Assembly (NCBI GenBank): GCA_012519425.1
Contig: JAAYQF010000093.1
Location: forward strand, 1 to 64,000
Length of the DNA: 64,000 nt
Direction: 5' to 3'
Origin: Bacteroidales bacterium
GTDB taxonomy: Bacteria; Bacteroidota; Bacteroidia; Bacteroidales; Paludibacteraceae
The position numbers and the translations under genes are program-made. This document shows, one piece after another, positions 26,443-36,300 of this stretch (its first letter is position 1; every line of letters begins with the position of its first letter). Below the pieces are notes generated by a model. That model worked only from the letters and a program-made list of their open reading frames with translations, had not been told where the DNA came from and did no database searches.

Positions 26443-27753
26443 ATGAACACACAAAAGAAGAAAAATGGAAATTTAGTCGCGATAATTATGATGATCCTCC
26501 TTTTTGGAATGATATCATTTGTGACTAATCTAGCAGCACCAATGGGTAATGTATTGAAGGAACAATTTGGTGTTTCAAACTTTTTAGGGATGCTGGGTAA
26601 CGCAGCGAATTTCATAGCTTATGCGGTAATGGGTATTCCCGGTGGGATTTTATTACAGCGTTATGGATACAAGAAAACTGCGCTGATAGCCATTGCGTTA
26701 GGATTTATTGGTGTTTTTATACAGTATTTGTCCGGATACGCAAGTGAAAGCTCAGCATTTGGCGTTTATTTGTTAGGTGCTTTTGTAGCCGGATTCTCCA
26801 TGTGTCTGTTGAACATGGTTGTAAATCCCATGCTGAACACTTTAGGTGGAGGTGGAAACAAGGGCAATCAGTTGATACAACTTGGAGGTTCTTTCAACTC
26901 TGTAATGGCTACCTTCACACCTACTTTCGTAGGTATATTGATTGGTGCAGTGACCAGCGCCCGCATAACCGACGTATTTCCGGTAATGTACATTGCCATG
27001 GGAGTATTTGCACTGGTTTTTGTCGTACTGCTTTTTGTTTCCATTCCTGAGCCACATGCTGAAAAGCACTCTGAGCCCATGGGACAACTGATTTCCGGTG
27101 CATTGAAGTTTCGTCATTTCGTATTAGGCGCTATTGCAATTTTTGTTTATGTGGGCGTTGAAATAGGAACTCCCGGTACTTTGAACTTATGGCTTTCCGA
27201 CGCTTCAGATCCTTCCGGAGCATTGGTTGGTAAGACAATAGCCGGATTCGTGGTTGGAACTTATTGGTTGCTGATGTTGGTAGGCAGGCTGACAGGAGCA
27301 GCATTAGGAGGCAAGATATCAAGTAAAACCATGATGACGGTTGCTTCGGCCCTGGGTATAATTTTGATTTTATTAGCCATGTTTGTTTCTCCCGAAACTA
27401 AAATTGATCTGCCGGTTATCCAACGTTCTGAGGTAGGAGCACTGACTTTTGGGTTGGCAGAAGTACCCATCAATGCTATGTTCATTGTTTTGGTAGGTCT
27501 GTGTACCTCCATCATGTGGGGTGGAATTTTCAATTTGGCTGTTGAAGGATTAGGCAAATATCTGCAAGTTGCTTCCGGTATTTTCATGACATTGGTAGTA
27601 GGTGGAGGTATTATCCCTGCTGTTCAGGGCTGGTTAGCTGACACCTTCGGTTATCAACAAAGTTACTGGATCATCTTGTTATCACTGGTTTACCTCTTAT
27701 ACTACGCCGTTGCCGGTAGCAAGAATGTAAACAAAGATATTCCTGTAGATTAA
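26443..27753 (+). CDS. MFS sugar transporter (FucP/NagP-like group)
   Basis: Protein of 436 residues with 12 predicted membrane segments. The first segment (LVAIIMMILLFGMISFVTNL) is followed by the N-terminal half motif NAANFIAYAVMGIPGGILLQ, typical of the FHS sugar:H+ symporter group. It sits in the inner membrane. The next gene, 11 bases on, is a ROK sugar kinase, so the likely substrate is a hexose or N-acetylhexosamine that is phosphorylated after entry. The exact sugar cannot be read from the sequence. Confidence 0.88.
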   Translation: MNTQKKKNGNLVAIIMMILLFGMISFVTNLAAPMGNVLKEQFGVSNFLGMLGNAANFIAYAVMGIPGGILLQRYGYKKTALIAIALGFIGVFIQYLSGYASESSAFGVYLLGAFVAGFSMCLLNMVVNPMLNTLGGGGNKGNQLIQLGGSFNSVMATFTPTFVGILIGAVTSARITDVFPVMYIAMGVFALVFVVLLFVSIPEPHAEKHSEPMGQLISGALKFRHFVLGAIAIFVYVGVEIGTPGTLNLWLSDASDPSGALVGKTIAGFVVGTYWLLMLVGRLTGAALGGKISSKTMMTVASALGIILILLAMFVSPETKIDLPVIQRSEVGALTFGLAEVPINAMFIVLVGLCTSIMWGGIFNLAVEGLGKYLQVASGIFMTLVVGGGIIPAVQGWLADTFGYQQSYWIILLSLVYLLYYAVAGSKNVNKDIPVD

Positions 27754-27764
27754 ATAATAAAGTC

Positions 27765-28718
27765 ATGAAAAAACCGTATGCAATAGGAATCGACATAGGT
27801 GGGACCAATACCGTTTTCGGGATTGTTGACACTCATGGCAAAGTGGTTTCGAAATCTTCAGTTCAAACCAATCAGTACCCAACACCGGAACTGATCATAG
27901 ATGATATCAAGAAAAAATTAGATCCGTTGATTGAGGACGTAGGCGGTATTTCTAATATCAAGGGGATTGGCATTGGTGCCCCCAACGGAAACCATTATAC
28001 CGGAAATATTGAGTATGCCCCCAATTTACAGTGGAAAGGTGTCGTTCCTTTATCAAAATTAATGTCTGATAAATTCGGTATACCCGCAGTAATAACGAAT
28101 GACGCTAACGCGGCTGCAATTGGAGAAATGATATATGGTGCAGCACGCGGCATGAAAAACTTCATCATGATTACCTTGGGTACAGGAGTTGGAAGCGGCA
28201 TTGTCATCGATGGCAAGTTGGTATATGGTCACGATGGTTTCGCAGGAGAACTGGGTCACGTCTGCTCCGTAAGAGACGGACGCTCGTGTGGTTGCGGAAG
28301 ACTTGGGTGTTTGGAAGCATACGCTTCTGCAAATGGTGTAGCCCGCACAGCAAAAGAAATCCTTGAAAATCAGACTGTAGATAGTTTGTTACGCAATATT
28401 CCCATTGAGTCCATCACCTCTAAGGATGTTTTTGATGCAGCCTCGAAAGGAGATGTGGTAGCTTTGGAGATATTTGAATTTACAGGTAAGATTTTGGGCG
28501 AAGCCATAGCCGACTTTGTGGCATTTAGCGCACCCGAAGCCATTATTTTATTTGGAGGTCTGACCAAATCCGGTGATTACATCATGAAACCAATAGTTGA
28601 TCACATGGAAAAGAACCTCCTTAAAATTTGGCAAGGAAAGATCAAGGTATTGTTCTCCGACTTAAACGAAGCTGATGCGGCTGTGTTAGGTGCCAGCGCG
28701 CTTGTTTGGGAGTTGTAA
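27765..28718 (+). CDS. ROK family sugar kinase (glucokinase-like)
   Basis: Protein of 317 residues. The phosphate-binding loop GIDIGGTNTVFGIVD (8-22), the substrate loop with TNDANAAAIGE (about 108-118), GTGVGSGIVIDGK (about 141-153), and the zinc motif CGCGRLGCLE (about 176-185) are all present. It phosphorylates glucose, N-acetylglucosamine, N-acetylmannosamine or a related hexose in the cytoplasm. It is the second gene of the operon with the MFS transporter and is followed by a strong terminator. Confidence 0.92.
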   Translation: MKKPYAIGIDIGGTNTVFGIVDTHGKVVSKSSVQTNQYPTPELIIDDIKKKLDPLIEDVGGISNIKGIGIGAPNGNHYTGNIEYAPNLQWKGVVPLSKLMSDKFGIPAVITNDANAAAIGEMIYGAARGMKNFIMITLGTGVGSGIVIDGKLVYGHDGFAGELGHVCSVRDGRSCGCGRLGCLEAYASANGVARTAKEILENQTVDSLLRNIPIESITSKDVFDAASKGDVVALEIFEFTGKILGEAIADFVAFSAPEAIILFGGLTKSGDYIMKPIVDHMEKNLLKIWQGKIKVLFSDLNEADAAVLGASALVWEL

Positions 28719-28739
28719 AAACCCTTGATTATAATGAAA

Positions 28740-28783
28740 ACAAACCCGGAACATGCTATTTAGCGTTCCAGGTTTGTTTTTTT
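28740..28783 (+). terminator. Terminator of the MFS-ROK operon
   Basis: Stem ACAAACC (28740-28746), one bulge, GGAAC (28748-28752) / GTTCC (28765-28769), one bulge, GGTTTGT (28771-28777), then a run of T. It ends 33 bases before the tRNA-Ser gene. Confidence 0.88.
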
Positions 28784-28815
28784 AGATTAATTATTTACTT
28801 TTGTGCTACATTTTC

Positions 28816-28902
28816 GGAAAGGTGCCAGAGCGGTCGAATGGGGCGGTCTCGAAAACCGTTGTGCGGGCAACTGTACCGAGGGTTCGAATCCCTCCCTTTC
28901 CG
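28816..28902 (+). tRNA. tRNA-Ser (anticodon CGA)
   Basis: Acceptor stem GGAAAGG (28816-28822) / CCTTTCC (28895-28901), with discriminator G28902. The anticodon loop CTCGAAA gives anticodon CGA (28850-28852), reading UCG. A long variable arm (GTGCGGGCAACTGTAC) marks a class II serine tRNA, and the T-arm is GGGTTCGAATCCC. CCA is not encoded. Confidence 0.97.
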
Positions 28903-28934
28903 CAAATCGTAGCAATACCTACACTTTCCGACTT

Positions 28935-31900
28935 TTATCGAACAACAACTTTTTTAGTCTCTGTAACTCGCTTGTTGGAAACAGAGACAAAATAGACTCC
29001 TTCCGACAGTGGTCTTGAACAAGAACCTGACACTCCGCTCATGCTGAACTGCAAGCGTCCGGAAATGTCATAGACAACTATATCAGATGGTTCGATGATA
29101 TTACTGATGTGCAACTCTTGATTTTCAGCATAAATTACAAGCTGAGACATCATTCCTTCTTTTTCATTTGTCACCAGGAAAGCTTTATCGAAAAGCACAA
29201 CCTCATCAGCGTTTAAAACATACCAACGCTGCGTAGTGGCATCATTACTCAAATTAAAGTTAGTTGCTGTAACGGATTTGTTGGACTGTGCAGACAATGC
29301 AGGAGGATCCGTTCTGTGTTCAGGACGTATGATCCAAAAGGTTCGGGTAATAAGTTCATCCTCCCCGGAACCTATCACAGAATTTACACGAGACATCATC
29401 ATCTGGAAGTTTTCCGATGCTGCAGGGTTTGTTTTATTCACCAGGGTGATCCCGTTCGTGCCAAGATTCACATAAGTAAAATATTTTCCCGTACTCGCAT
29501 TGCGAATGGTATAATAGCAGTTTTGCGGATTAAATTTGAAATACCAGGCCGCTTTGTCATTTGCCAAAGAGGCTGCACCACTCATCACTTCCAACACCAA
29601 ATTTCCCTGTGCATTTTCAATCAGATACATGGTATTTCGTCCCAATCCCTCATCTTCAATCTTGATATAATACTTGATATTATCTTCCGACTCAAATGTG
29701 TATGCCGGGACACCAAAGCCTCCGGTGGGAGGCAAACCGTCCTCAGCAAGACCTTGATAGACAGCAGTATTTGCCATATACAAAGCAGGTTCACCCGAAT
29801 CTTCATGTGCACCATTAATGCCGTAGGGCCACATATGCACTCCGTCTCCGGTCAACCTGGCGGTCGTACTATTTTCAAAAAACTGCACCACTTTATTGGC
29901 ACGATCTCCCAGCCAGTCGCCAGTTCCGTATTCAGCCCGTAAAGGTGAACCACCATTCCAGATCCAATGCGTTCCAACACCTATGGTATGTCCCATCTCA
30001 TGAAGTACCGTGCCCGTGCGCTGGTAAGAGGGGTTCGGACCAAAAGTCATCCATCCTCCGTAACTTGCCTCAGCGGTGGGCGTGCCTGAACCATAATTGG
30101 CCGTAACATGATGCCCTTGAATACTGGTAAAATCATTAAAATATTCAACCGCTGATGTAACCCCTTCTCTAATACCGGTTATATCTGTATTTAAAGTATA
30201 AGTAACTCCTCCTCCGGGAAGGGTAATTACCTTTAAAATATCACCATAACTGACAGCATAGGTTTTGGTCAGGTTATAAGCACGGATATAATAAACAGTG
30301 GATGGTTCAAGATTTTTAATGTGATAAATATTACCATTATGACTAAAATATTCAGTCGTTCTGCTATCCAATACAGTAGGCTCCGGATGCGTACTCCAAC
30401 AAAAACCGCGTTCCATAATATTCCAACCAAATCCACTTGTCAATCTGGCAAGGATAGACGTGGACCCTCTCACACAATTGGGATTGGTTGTCGCGTAAGG
30501 TGCCGTTCCGGTAGCATTTGCCAGGCGATAGGCAAAGATGGCCGTATACACATCAGATGTGCCGTCGTAGATAGTATCCAACTCTGCATCAAGATTGTTG
30601 GCTATGCCTTCGGCTGTGTTGATGCTGTTTTGAAAAGCAGCAGCTTCATTTCCTGTTCCATCACCATACACAACCCGGGCAGAATCGATGGCTGTTTGCA
30701 GATTGTCATAAGCCAGTATGGATACTTCTGCAGCAGCAGTGGTTACAATCAACCGCCTATAAGCTTGGTAAAAACCTGTCAAATCTAAAGAATCGGCAGC
30801 CAGAATTCCTTGCATTTGACTCACTGCCGAAGTCAGGTTACCTCTAACGATATTCTGCATCTTGTCATCCAGGAGTTCCTGAGCATCGGTTATTCGTTGC
30901 TGAGCCAATGCGATGATCTCATCTGTATCAAGTCCCACATATTCAAGGCGAAAATTATCAAACAACACCCAATAAGACGATTGACTGAAATTGGTTTTGG
31001 CACCAATTGTTAACGTATCATCCTCTCCCAGCATAATTTCAGCCAAAGCCATTTCATAAAGTCCATCTTCAAACGCCGTCTCGGCAGAAGCCATGTTGTC
31101 AACGTAACCATTTAAGTTTCCTTCACCTGAATAAGTATGTTTATAAAGCGAGTTGAACGTCACGGATGCCTCCGAAAAAATTTCACTGTTTGCATAAAGG
31201 CGGGCGTAGATGGTTTCAGTACCATTCTTATATGCAGTACCGCTGTCATTTCCTTTCGGACGCTCAAAACCCTGAGCTTTTAAAATATATTTTCCCGGGA
31301 GCAATCCGGTAACCTCCTGATACATATCAAAGGTTCTTTCATAGAATTCCACTTCGTGATAATTAACTGTACCGGGACCCGTCCAACCCTCAGCAGTATT
31401 ATCATCGAAATTCGGATTGACTAAATATTCAGTCAGATCAACAGGATTTGAAGGAGAAGCATCCCTGGTTTTTTCAGTCAACACCGCCCTGTTCAATTCC
31501 TTAATGGCATTTCTAACCTCATTGGGATCTTTCGATGTTTCGTACACAGTAGTATATGAAGAAAGATCAAGAGTTGTTGTCTCTGATGCACTGACCAAAG
31601 CCTGGCACAAGGCTAAGCGGGCTTCGTACAGAGAGATATTAAAAAATTGCCACTTGATATAATTGGCGTATAGGGTTTTATCACGATTATATTTTAATAT
31701 ATAATTATCGTTCTCTTTTTGCCCGGTGGAACCGAAATACTGATTGACATTATAGCCTCCGGCTGTCGAAGGAGCTTGAATGGTATAAGTTAAGTCTTCT
31801 CCAAGCACTGGTTGTATGTTCCACGTATTGTTTAGTGCCCGGTCCATATAAGCGTCTCCGCTATCATTACTCCTGTACAACGTCCAATCATTTCCGGGAA

Positions 31901-33323
31901 ACTCCAATACATACAAACTTGTAGCAGCATCAAAGTGAACGGTAGTAGCCAATCCATTTTCCTTCAATATTGCCCGCGTTCCCCAGTCGGCTCCGGTAGC
32001 TAACTGTAAATTAAGACCTGTATTTTTCACATAGTAAACCGAACCATCCTGTACCTCCGTTGCTTCCAAAACCGGTGCATCCCAGCTACCTCCTGCCCCT
32101 CCCAGGTATTCAAGACGGAAATTATCAAACAACACCCAATAAGACGATTGACTAAAATTGGATTTGGCTCCAATTGTCAAGACATCATTCTCTGCCAGCA
32201 CAATATCGTTTAAAACCATTTCATAAAGTCCGTCTCCCAATGCCCTCCCGGCAGAGGCCATGGTGTTGACATAGCCGTTATACGTTCCATCACCTGAATA
32301 GGTATGTTTGTAAAGTGAATTGAACAGCATGGAAACTTCTGAAAAAATTTCACTTTTCGCATAAAGACGGGCGTAAATTGTTTCAGTACCCGCATTATAG
32401 GCAGCACCGCCATCGTTTCCTTTCGGACGCTCAAAACCTTGCGCCTTCAATCTGTAATTCCCCGCAGGCAACCCGGTAATTTCCTGATACATATTGAAGG
32501 TACTTTGATAAAATTCCACCTCATGATAATTAACTATGCCGGCACCCGTCCATCCTTCAGCAGTATTATTGTCAAAATTCGGATTGACCAAAAAGTAATA
32601 GGTTAAATCAGCAGGATTATCCGGAGAAGCAGCCCCGGTTATTGCAATAAAAACCTCATTGTCCAATTCTGTAGCAGCATTCATCACTTCATCGGGATCT
32701 GTCGATGTGGTGTATATATCGCTGTATGAACTATAGTCAAAGCCTGTCGTTGATGCATGGACCAAAGCTCTGTACAAGGCCTGGCGAGCTTCATACAAAG
32801 AGATATTTAAAAATTGCCATTTGATATAATTGGCGTATAGGGTTTTATCACGATTATATTTTAATATATAATTATCGTTTTCTTTTTGTCCGGTAGAACC
32901 GAAATACTGATTGGCGTTGTAGCCTCCGGCCGTTGAAGGGGCTTGAATGGTATAAACCAGATTTTCAGCATCCACTAATTGTATGTTCCACGTATTGTCA
33001 TATGCGCGGTCCATATAAGCATCTCCGGTATTGTTACTCCTGTATAATGTCCAATTATTTCCGGGAAACTCCAATACATACAGATTTGTACCGGCATTAT
33101 ATCGAACAGTGGTAAGCAACCCGTTCTCCTTTAACACAGCCCGCGTGCCCCAGTCGGCTCCGGTAGCTAACTGTAAATTAAGACCTGTGTTTTTTACATA
33201 GTAAACTGAACCATCCTGTAATTCCGTTGCTTCCAAAACCGGAGCTTGCAATGTTTGTGCAGACAAACAGATGCTAAACAGACAAAACAGCATGCTTAAT
33301 AAAATAATAGATTTTGGTTTCAT
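28935..33323 (-). CDS. T9SS-exported putative zinc metallopeptidase, array member 1
   Basis: Protein of 1,462 residues from ATG at 33323. A TTG at 33356 would add 11 residues before a clear signal peptide (MKPKSIILLSMLFCLFSICL). Domains: two copies of an N-terminal ~390-residue module made of a beta-trefoil-like part (DGSVYYVKNTGLNLQL) and a jelly-roll carbohydrate-binding-like part (MYQEITGLPAGNYRLKAQGF); a helical FIVAR-like spacer; an FN3-like domain (ERGFCWSTHPEP); a peptidase domain with HEMGHTIGVGTH (His1108, Glu1109, His1112) and HMWPYG; a ricin-like beta-trefoil (TTQRWYVL); and a C-terminal T9SS sorting domain. Probably cell-surface or secreted, acting on glycoproteins (inference). 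It is the last of five tandem paralogues. I see no terminator before the convergent tRNA-Ser. Confidence 0.85.
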   Translation of the reverse strand: MKPKSIILLSMLFCLFSICLSAQTLQAPVLEATELQDGSVYYVKNTGLNLQLATGADWGTRAVLKENGLLTTVRYNAGTNLYVLEFPGNNWTLYRSNNTGDAYMDRAYDNTWNIQLVDAENLVYTIQAPSTAGGYNANQYFGSTGQKENDNYILKYNRDKTLYANYIKWQFLNISLYEARQALYRALVHASTTGFDYSSYSDIYTTSTDPDEVMNAATELDNEVFIAITGAASPDNPADLTYYFLVNPNFDNNTAEGWTGAGIVNYHEVEFYQSTFNMYQEITGLPAGNYRLKAQGFERPKGNDGGAAYNAGTETIYARLYAKSEIFSEVSMLFNSLYKHTYSGDGTYNGYVNTMASAGRALGDGLYEMVLNDIVLAENDVLTIGAKSNFSQSSYWVLFDNFRLEYLGGAGGSWDAPVLEATEVQDGSVYYVKNTGLNLQLATGADWGTRAILKENGLATTVHFDAATSLYVLEFPGNDWTLYRSNDSGDAYMDRALNNTWNIQPVLGEDLTYTIQAPSTAGGYNVNQYFGSTGQKENDNYILKYNRDKTLYANYIKWQFFNISLYEARLALCQALVSASETTTLDLSSYTTVYETSKDPNEVRNAIKELNRAVLTEKTRDASPSNPVDLTEYLVNPNFDDNTAEGWTGPGTVNYHEVEFYERTFDMYQEVTGLLPGKYILKAQGFERPKGNDSGTAYKNGTETIYARLYANSEIFSEASVTFNSLYKHTYSGEGNLNGYVDNMASAETAFEDGLYEMALAEIMLGEDDTLTIGAKTNFSQSSYWVLFDNFRLEYVGLDTDEIIALAQQRITDAQELLDDKMQNIVRGNLTSAVSQMQGILAADSLDLTGFYQAYRRLIVTTAAAEVSILAYDNLQTAIDSARVVYGDGTGNEAAAFQNSINTAEGIANNLDAELDTIYDGTSDVYTAIFAYRLANATGTAPYATTNPNCVRGSTSILARLTSGFGWNIMERGFCWSTHPEPTVLDSRTTEYFSHNGNIYHIKNLEPSTVYYIRAYNLTKTYAVSYGDILKVITLPGGGVTYTLNTDITGIREGVTSAVEYFNDFTSIQGHHVTANYGSGTPTAEASYGGWMTFGPNPSYQRTGTVLHEMGHTIGVGTHWIWNGGSPLRAEYGTGDWLGDRANKVVQFFENSTTARLTGDGVHMWPYGINGAHEDSGEPALYMANTAVYQGLAEDGLPPTGGFGVPAYTFESEDNIKYYIKIEDEGLGRNTMYLIENAQGNLVLEVMSGAASLANDKAAWYFKFNPQNCYYTIRNASTGKYFTYVNLGTNGITLVNKTNPAASENFQMMMSRVNSVIGSGEDELITRTFWIIRPEHRTDPPALSAQSNKSVTATNFNLSNDATTQRWYVLNADEVVLFDKAFLVTNEKEGMMSQLVIYAENQELHISNIIEPSDIVVYDISGRLQFSMSGVSGSCSRPLSEGVYFVSVSNKRVTETKKVVVR

Positions 33324-33393
33324 GTTAATTTGTTTTTCGGTTTTTACTTCGCTCAAATATGTGTGATGATTTATCTATCTTTTTATCTAACTT

Positions 33394-36300
33394 TTATCTA
33401 ACTATAACTTTTTTAGTTTCTGTAGCTCTCTTGTTGGAAACAGACACAAAATACACTCCCTCCGACAGTGGTCTTGAACAAGAACCAGACACTTCGCTCA
33501 TGCTGAACTGCAGGCGTCCGGAAATATCATAAATAACTATATCAGATGGTTCAACGATATTGTTGATGTGTAATTGCTGATTTTCAGCATAAATTACAAG
33601 TTGGGACATGGTCATCTCCTCCGTTTGACTCGTCTGAGGGTAAGCTTTGTCGAAGAGTTTAACTTCGTCTTCCGTCAGAATAAACCAACGCTGCGTAGTG
33701 GCATCATTGCCCAGGTTAAAGTTAGTTGCTGTAACAGCCCTGTTGGACTGTGCAGACAATGTAGGGGGATCCGTTCTGTGTTCAGGATGTATGATCCAGA
33801 AGGTTCGGGTAGTAAGCTTATCCCTTCCGGAACCTATCACAGAATTTACACGGGACATCATCATCTGAAAGTTTTCCGATGCTGCAGGAGTTGTTTTATT
33901 CACCAGGGTGATCCCATTCGTACCAGGTTGCCTGTAGGTAAAATACTTTCCTGTACTCACGTTGCGAATGGTGTAATAGCAGTTTTTCGGATTGAATTGG
34001 AAATACCAAGCCGCCTTGTCATCTGCCAAGGAGGCTGCACCGGTCATAACTCTCAACGCCAGATTTCCTTGTGCATTTTCAACCAGATACATGGTGTTTC
34101 TTCCCAATCCTTCATCTTCAATCTTGATATAATACTTGATGTTGTCCTCCGACTCAAACGTGTATGCCGGAACACCAAAGCCTCCGGTGGGAGGCAAACC
34201 GTCCTCAGCAAGACCTTGATAAACAGCAGTATTTGCCATATACAAAGCAGGGTTGCCGGAATCTTCATGCGCTCCATTAATACCATAGGGCCACATATGA
34301 ATATGGTCTCCGGTCAACCTGGCGCTTGTATTGTTGTCAAAAAACTGCACCACTTTATTGGCACGATCTCCCAGCCAGTCGCCACGTCCATATTCAGACC
34401 GTAAAGGTGAACCGCCATTCCATATCCAATGTGTTCCAACACCTATAGTATGCCCCATTTCATGAAGTACGGTACCCGTGCGCTGGTAAGAGGGGTTAGG
34501 ACCAAAGGTCATCCATCCTCCGTAACTTGCCTCGGCAGTAGGCGTACCTGAACCATAATTGGCCGTTACATGATGCCCCTGAATACTGGTGAATTCGTTA
34601 AAATAAGAAACTGCTGATTCAACCCCTTCTCTAATACCGGCTATATCTGTATTTAAAGTGTAGCCAACACCCCCTCCGGGAAGGGTAATTACCTTTAATA
34701 TATCACCATAACTGACAGCATAGGTTTGGTTCATGTTATAAGCACGGATGTAATAGACAGTGGATGGCTCAAGATTTTTGATGTGATAGATAATACCATT
34801 AAAATCAAAATATTCATTCACCCTGTTATCCAATACAGTAGGCTCAGGATGCGTACTCCAGCAGAAGCCCCGTTCTATATTTTCTGAACCACCTGTCAAT
34901 CTGGCAAGGATGGATGTAGACCCTCTCACATAATTAGTATTAGTCATTATGCGAGGCACCGTTCCGGTGGCATTTGCCAGGCGATAGGCAAAGATGGCTG
35001 TATATACATCAGATGTGGTTTCATAAATATCGCCTAATTCTACATCAAAATTATTGGCTATGCCTTCAGCTGTATTAATGGCACCCTGTAAAGCAGAAGC
35101 TTCTTTTCCTCTCCCGTCAGCATACACAACCCTGGCAGAATCAATGGCTGTTTGCAGATTTTCATATGCAAGTATGGATACTTCTGCAGCAGCAGTGGCC
35201 ACAAGCAACTGCTTATAAGTTTCGTAAAAATTGGTCAAATCTAAAGAATCGGCATCCAAAACTCCCTGCATTTGACTCAATGCCAAGGTCAGGTTACTCC
35301 GCTCGATATTCTGCATTTTGTTATCTAAGAGTTCCTGAGCAGCAGCTATTCGTTGTTGAGCCAATACCACAATTTCATCTGCATCAAACCCCACATATTC
35401 AAGACGGAAATTATCGAACAACACCCAATAATACGGCTGACTAAAATCGGTTTTGGCGCCAATTGTCAACACATCATCCTCTGCCAGCATAATTTCGGCT
35501 AAAACCATTTCATAAAGCCCATCTCCCAATGCCCTCCCGGCAGAAGCCATGTCGTTGACGTAGCCGTTATGCGTTCCATCCCCTGAATAAGTATGTTTAT
35601 AAAGTGAATTAAACGGAATGGAGTGTTCTGAGAAAACTTCACTATTTGCATAAAGGCGGGCGTGAATGGTTTCAGTACCGGAAGCGTAAGCAGCACCGCC
35701 GTCGTTTTCTTTCGGTCGCTCAAAACCTTGTGCTTTTAAAACATATCTTCCCGGGAGCAATCCGGTAACCTCTTGATACATATCAAAGGTTCTTTCATAG
35801 AATTCCACTTCATGATAATTAACTGCACCGGCACCCTCCATGGTCCAACCTTCAGCAGTATTACCATCGAAACTCGGATTAACCAAATAATCAGTTATGT
35901 CAACAGGATTATCCGGAGAAGCATCCCTGGTTTTTTCAGTCAACACTTCCCTGTTTAACTCCTTAATGGCATTTCTAACCTCGTTGGGATCTTTCGATGT
36001 TGTGTATATTTCGCTGTATGAAGTAAGATCTAGTTCTGTTGTTTCTGATGCATGGATCAAATCTTTACATAAGGTCAGGCGGGCTTCATACAAAGAGATA
36101 TTTAAAAATTGCCACTTGATATAATTCGCATATCGGTTTTTATCACGATTATATTTCAATATATAATTATCGTTTTCTTTTTGTCCGGTGGAACCAAAAT
36201 ACTGATTGGCATTATAGCCTCCGGCCGTCGAAGGAGCCTGAATGGTGTAAATCAGATTTTCTTCATCCACTAATTGTATGTTCCATGTATTGTCAAATGT

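Noticed and set aside
33324..33356. TTG start extending array member 1 by 11 residues
   Set aside because: The signal peptide starts at ATG 33323 and matches the other four paralogues.
33574..34404. Long plus-strand reading frames repeated in each array gene (also near 29316, 38026, 41527, 44915)
   Set aside because: They recur only because the paralogous minus-strand genes are alike; they lie opposite conserved peptidase and sorting domains and have no family resemblance.
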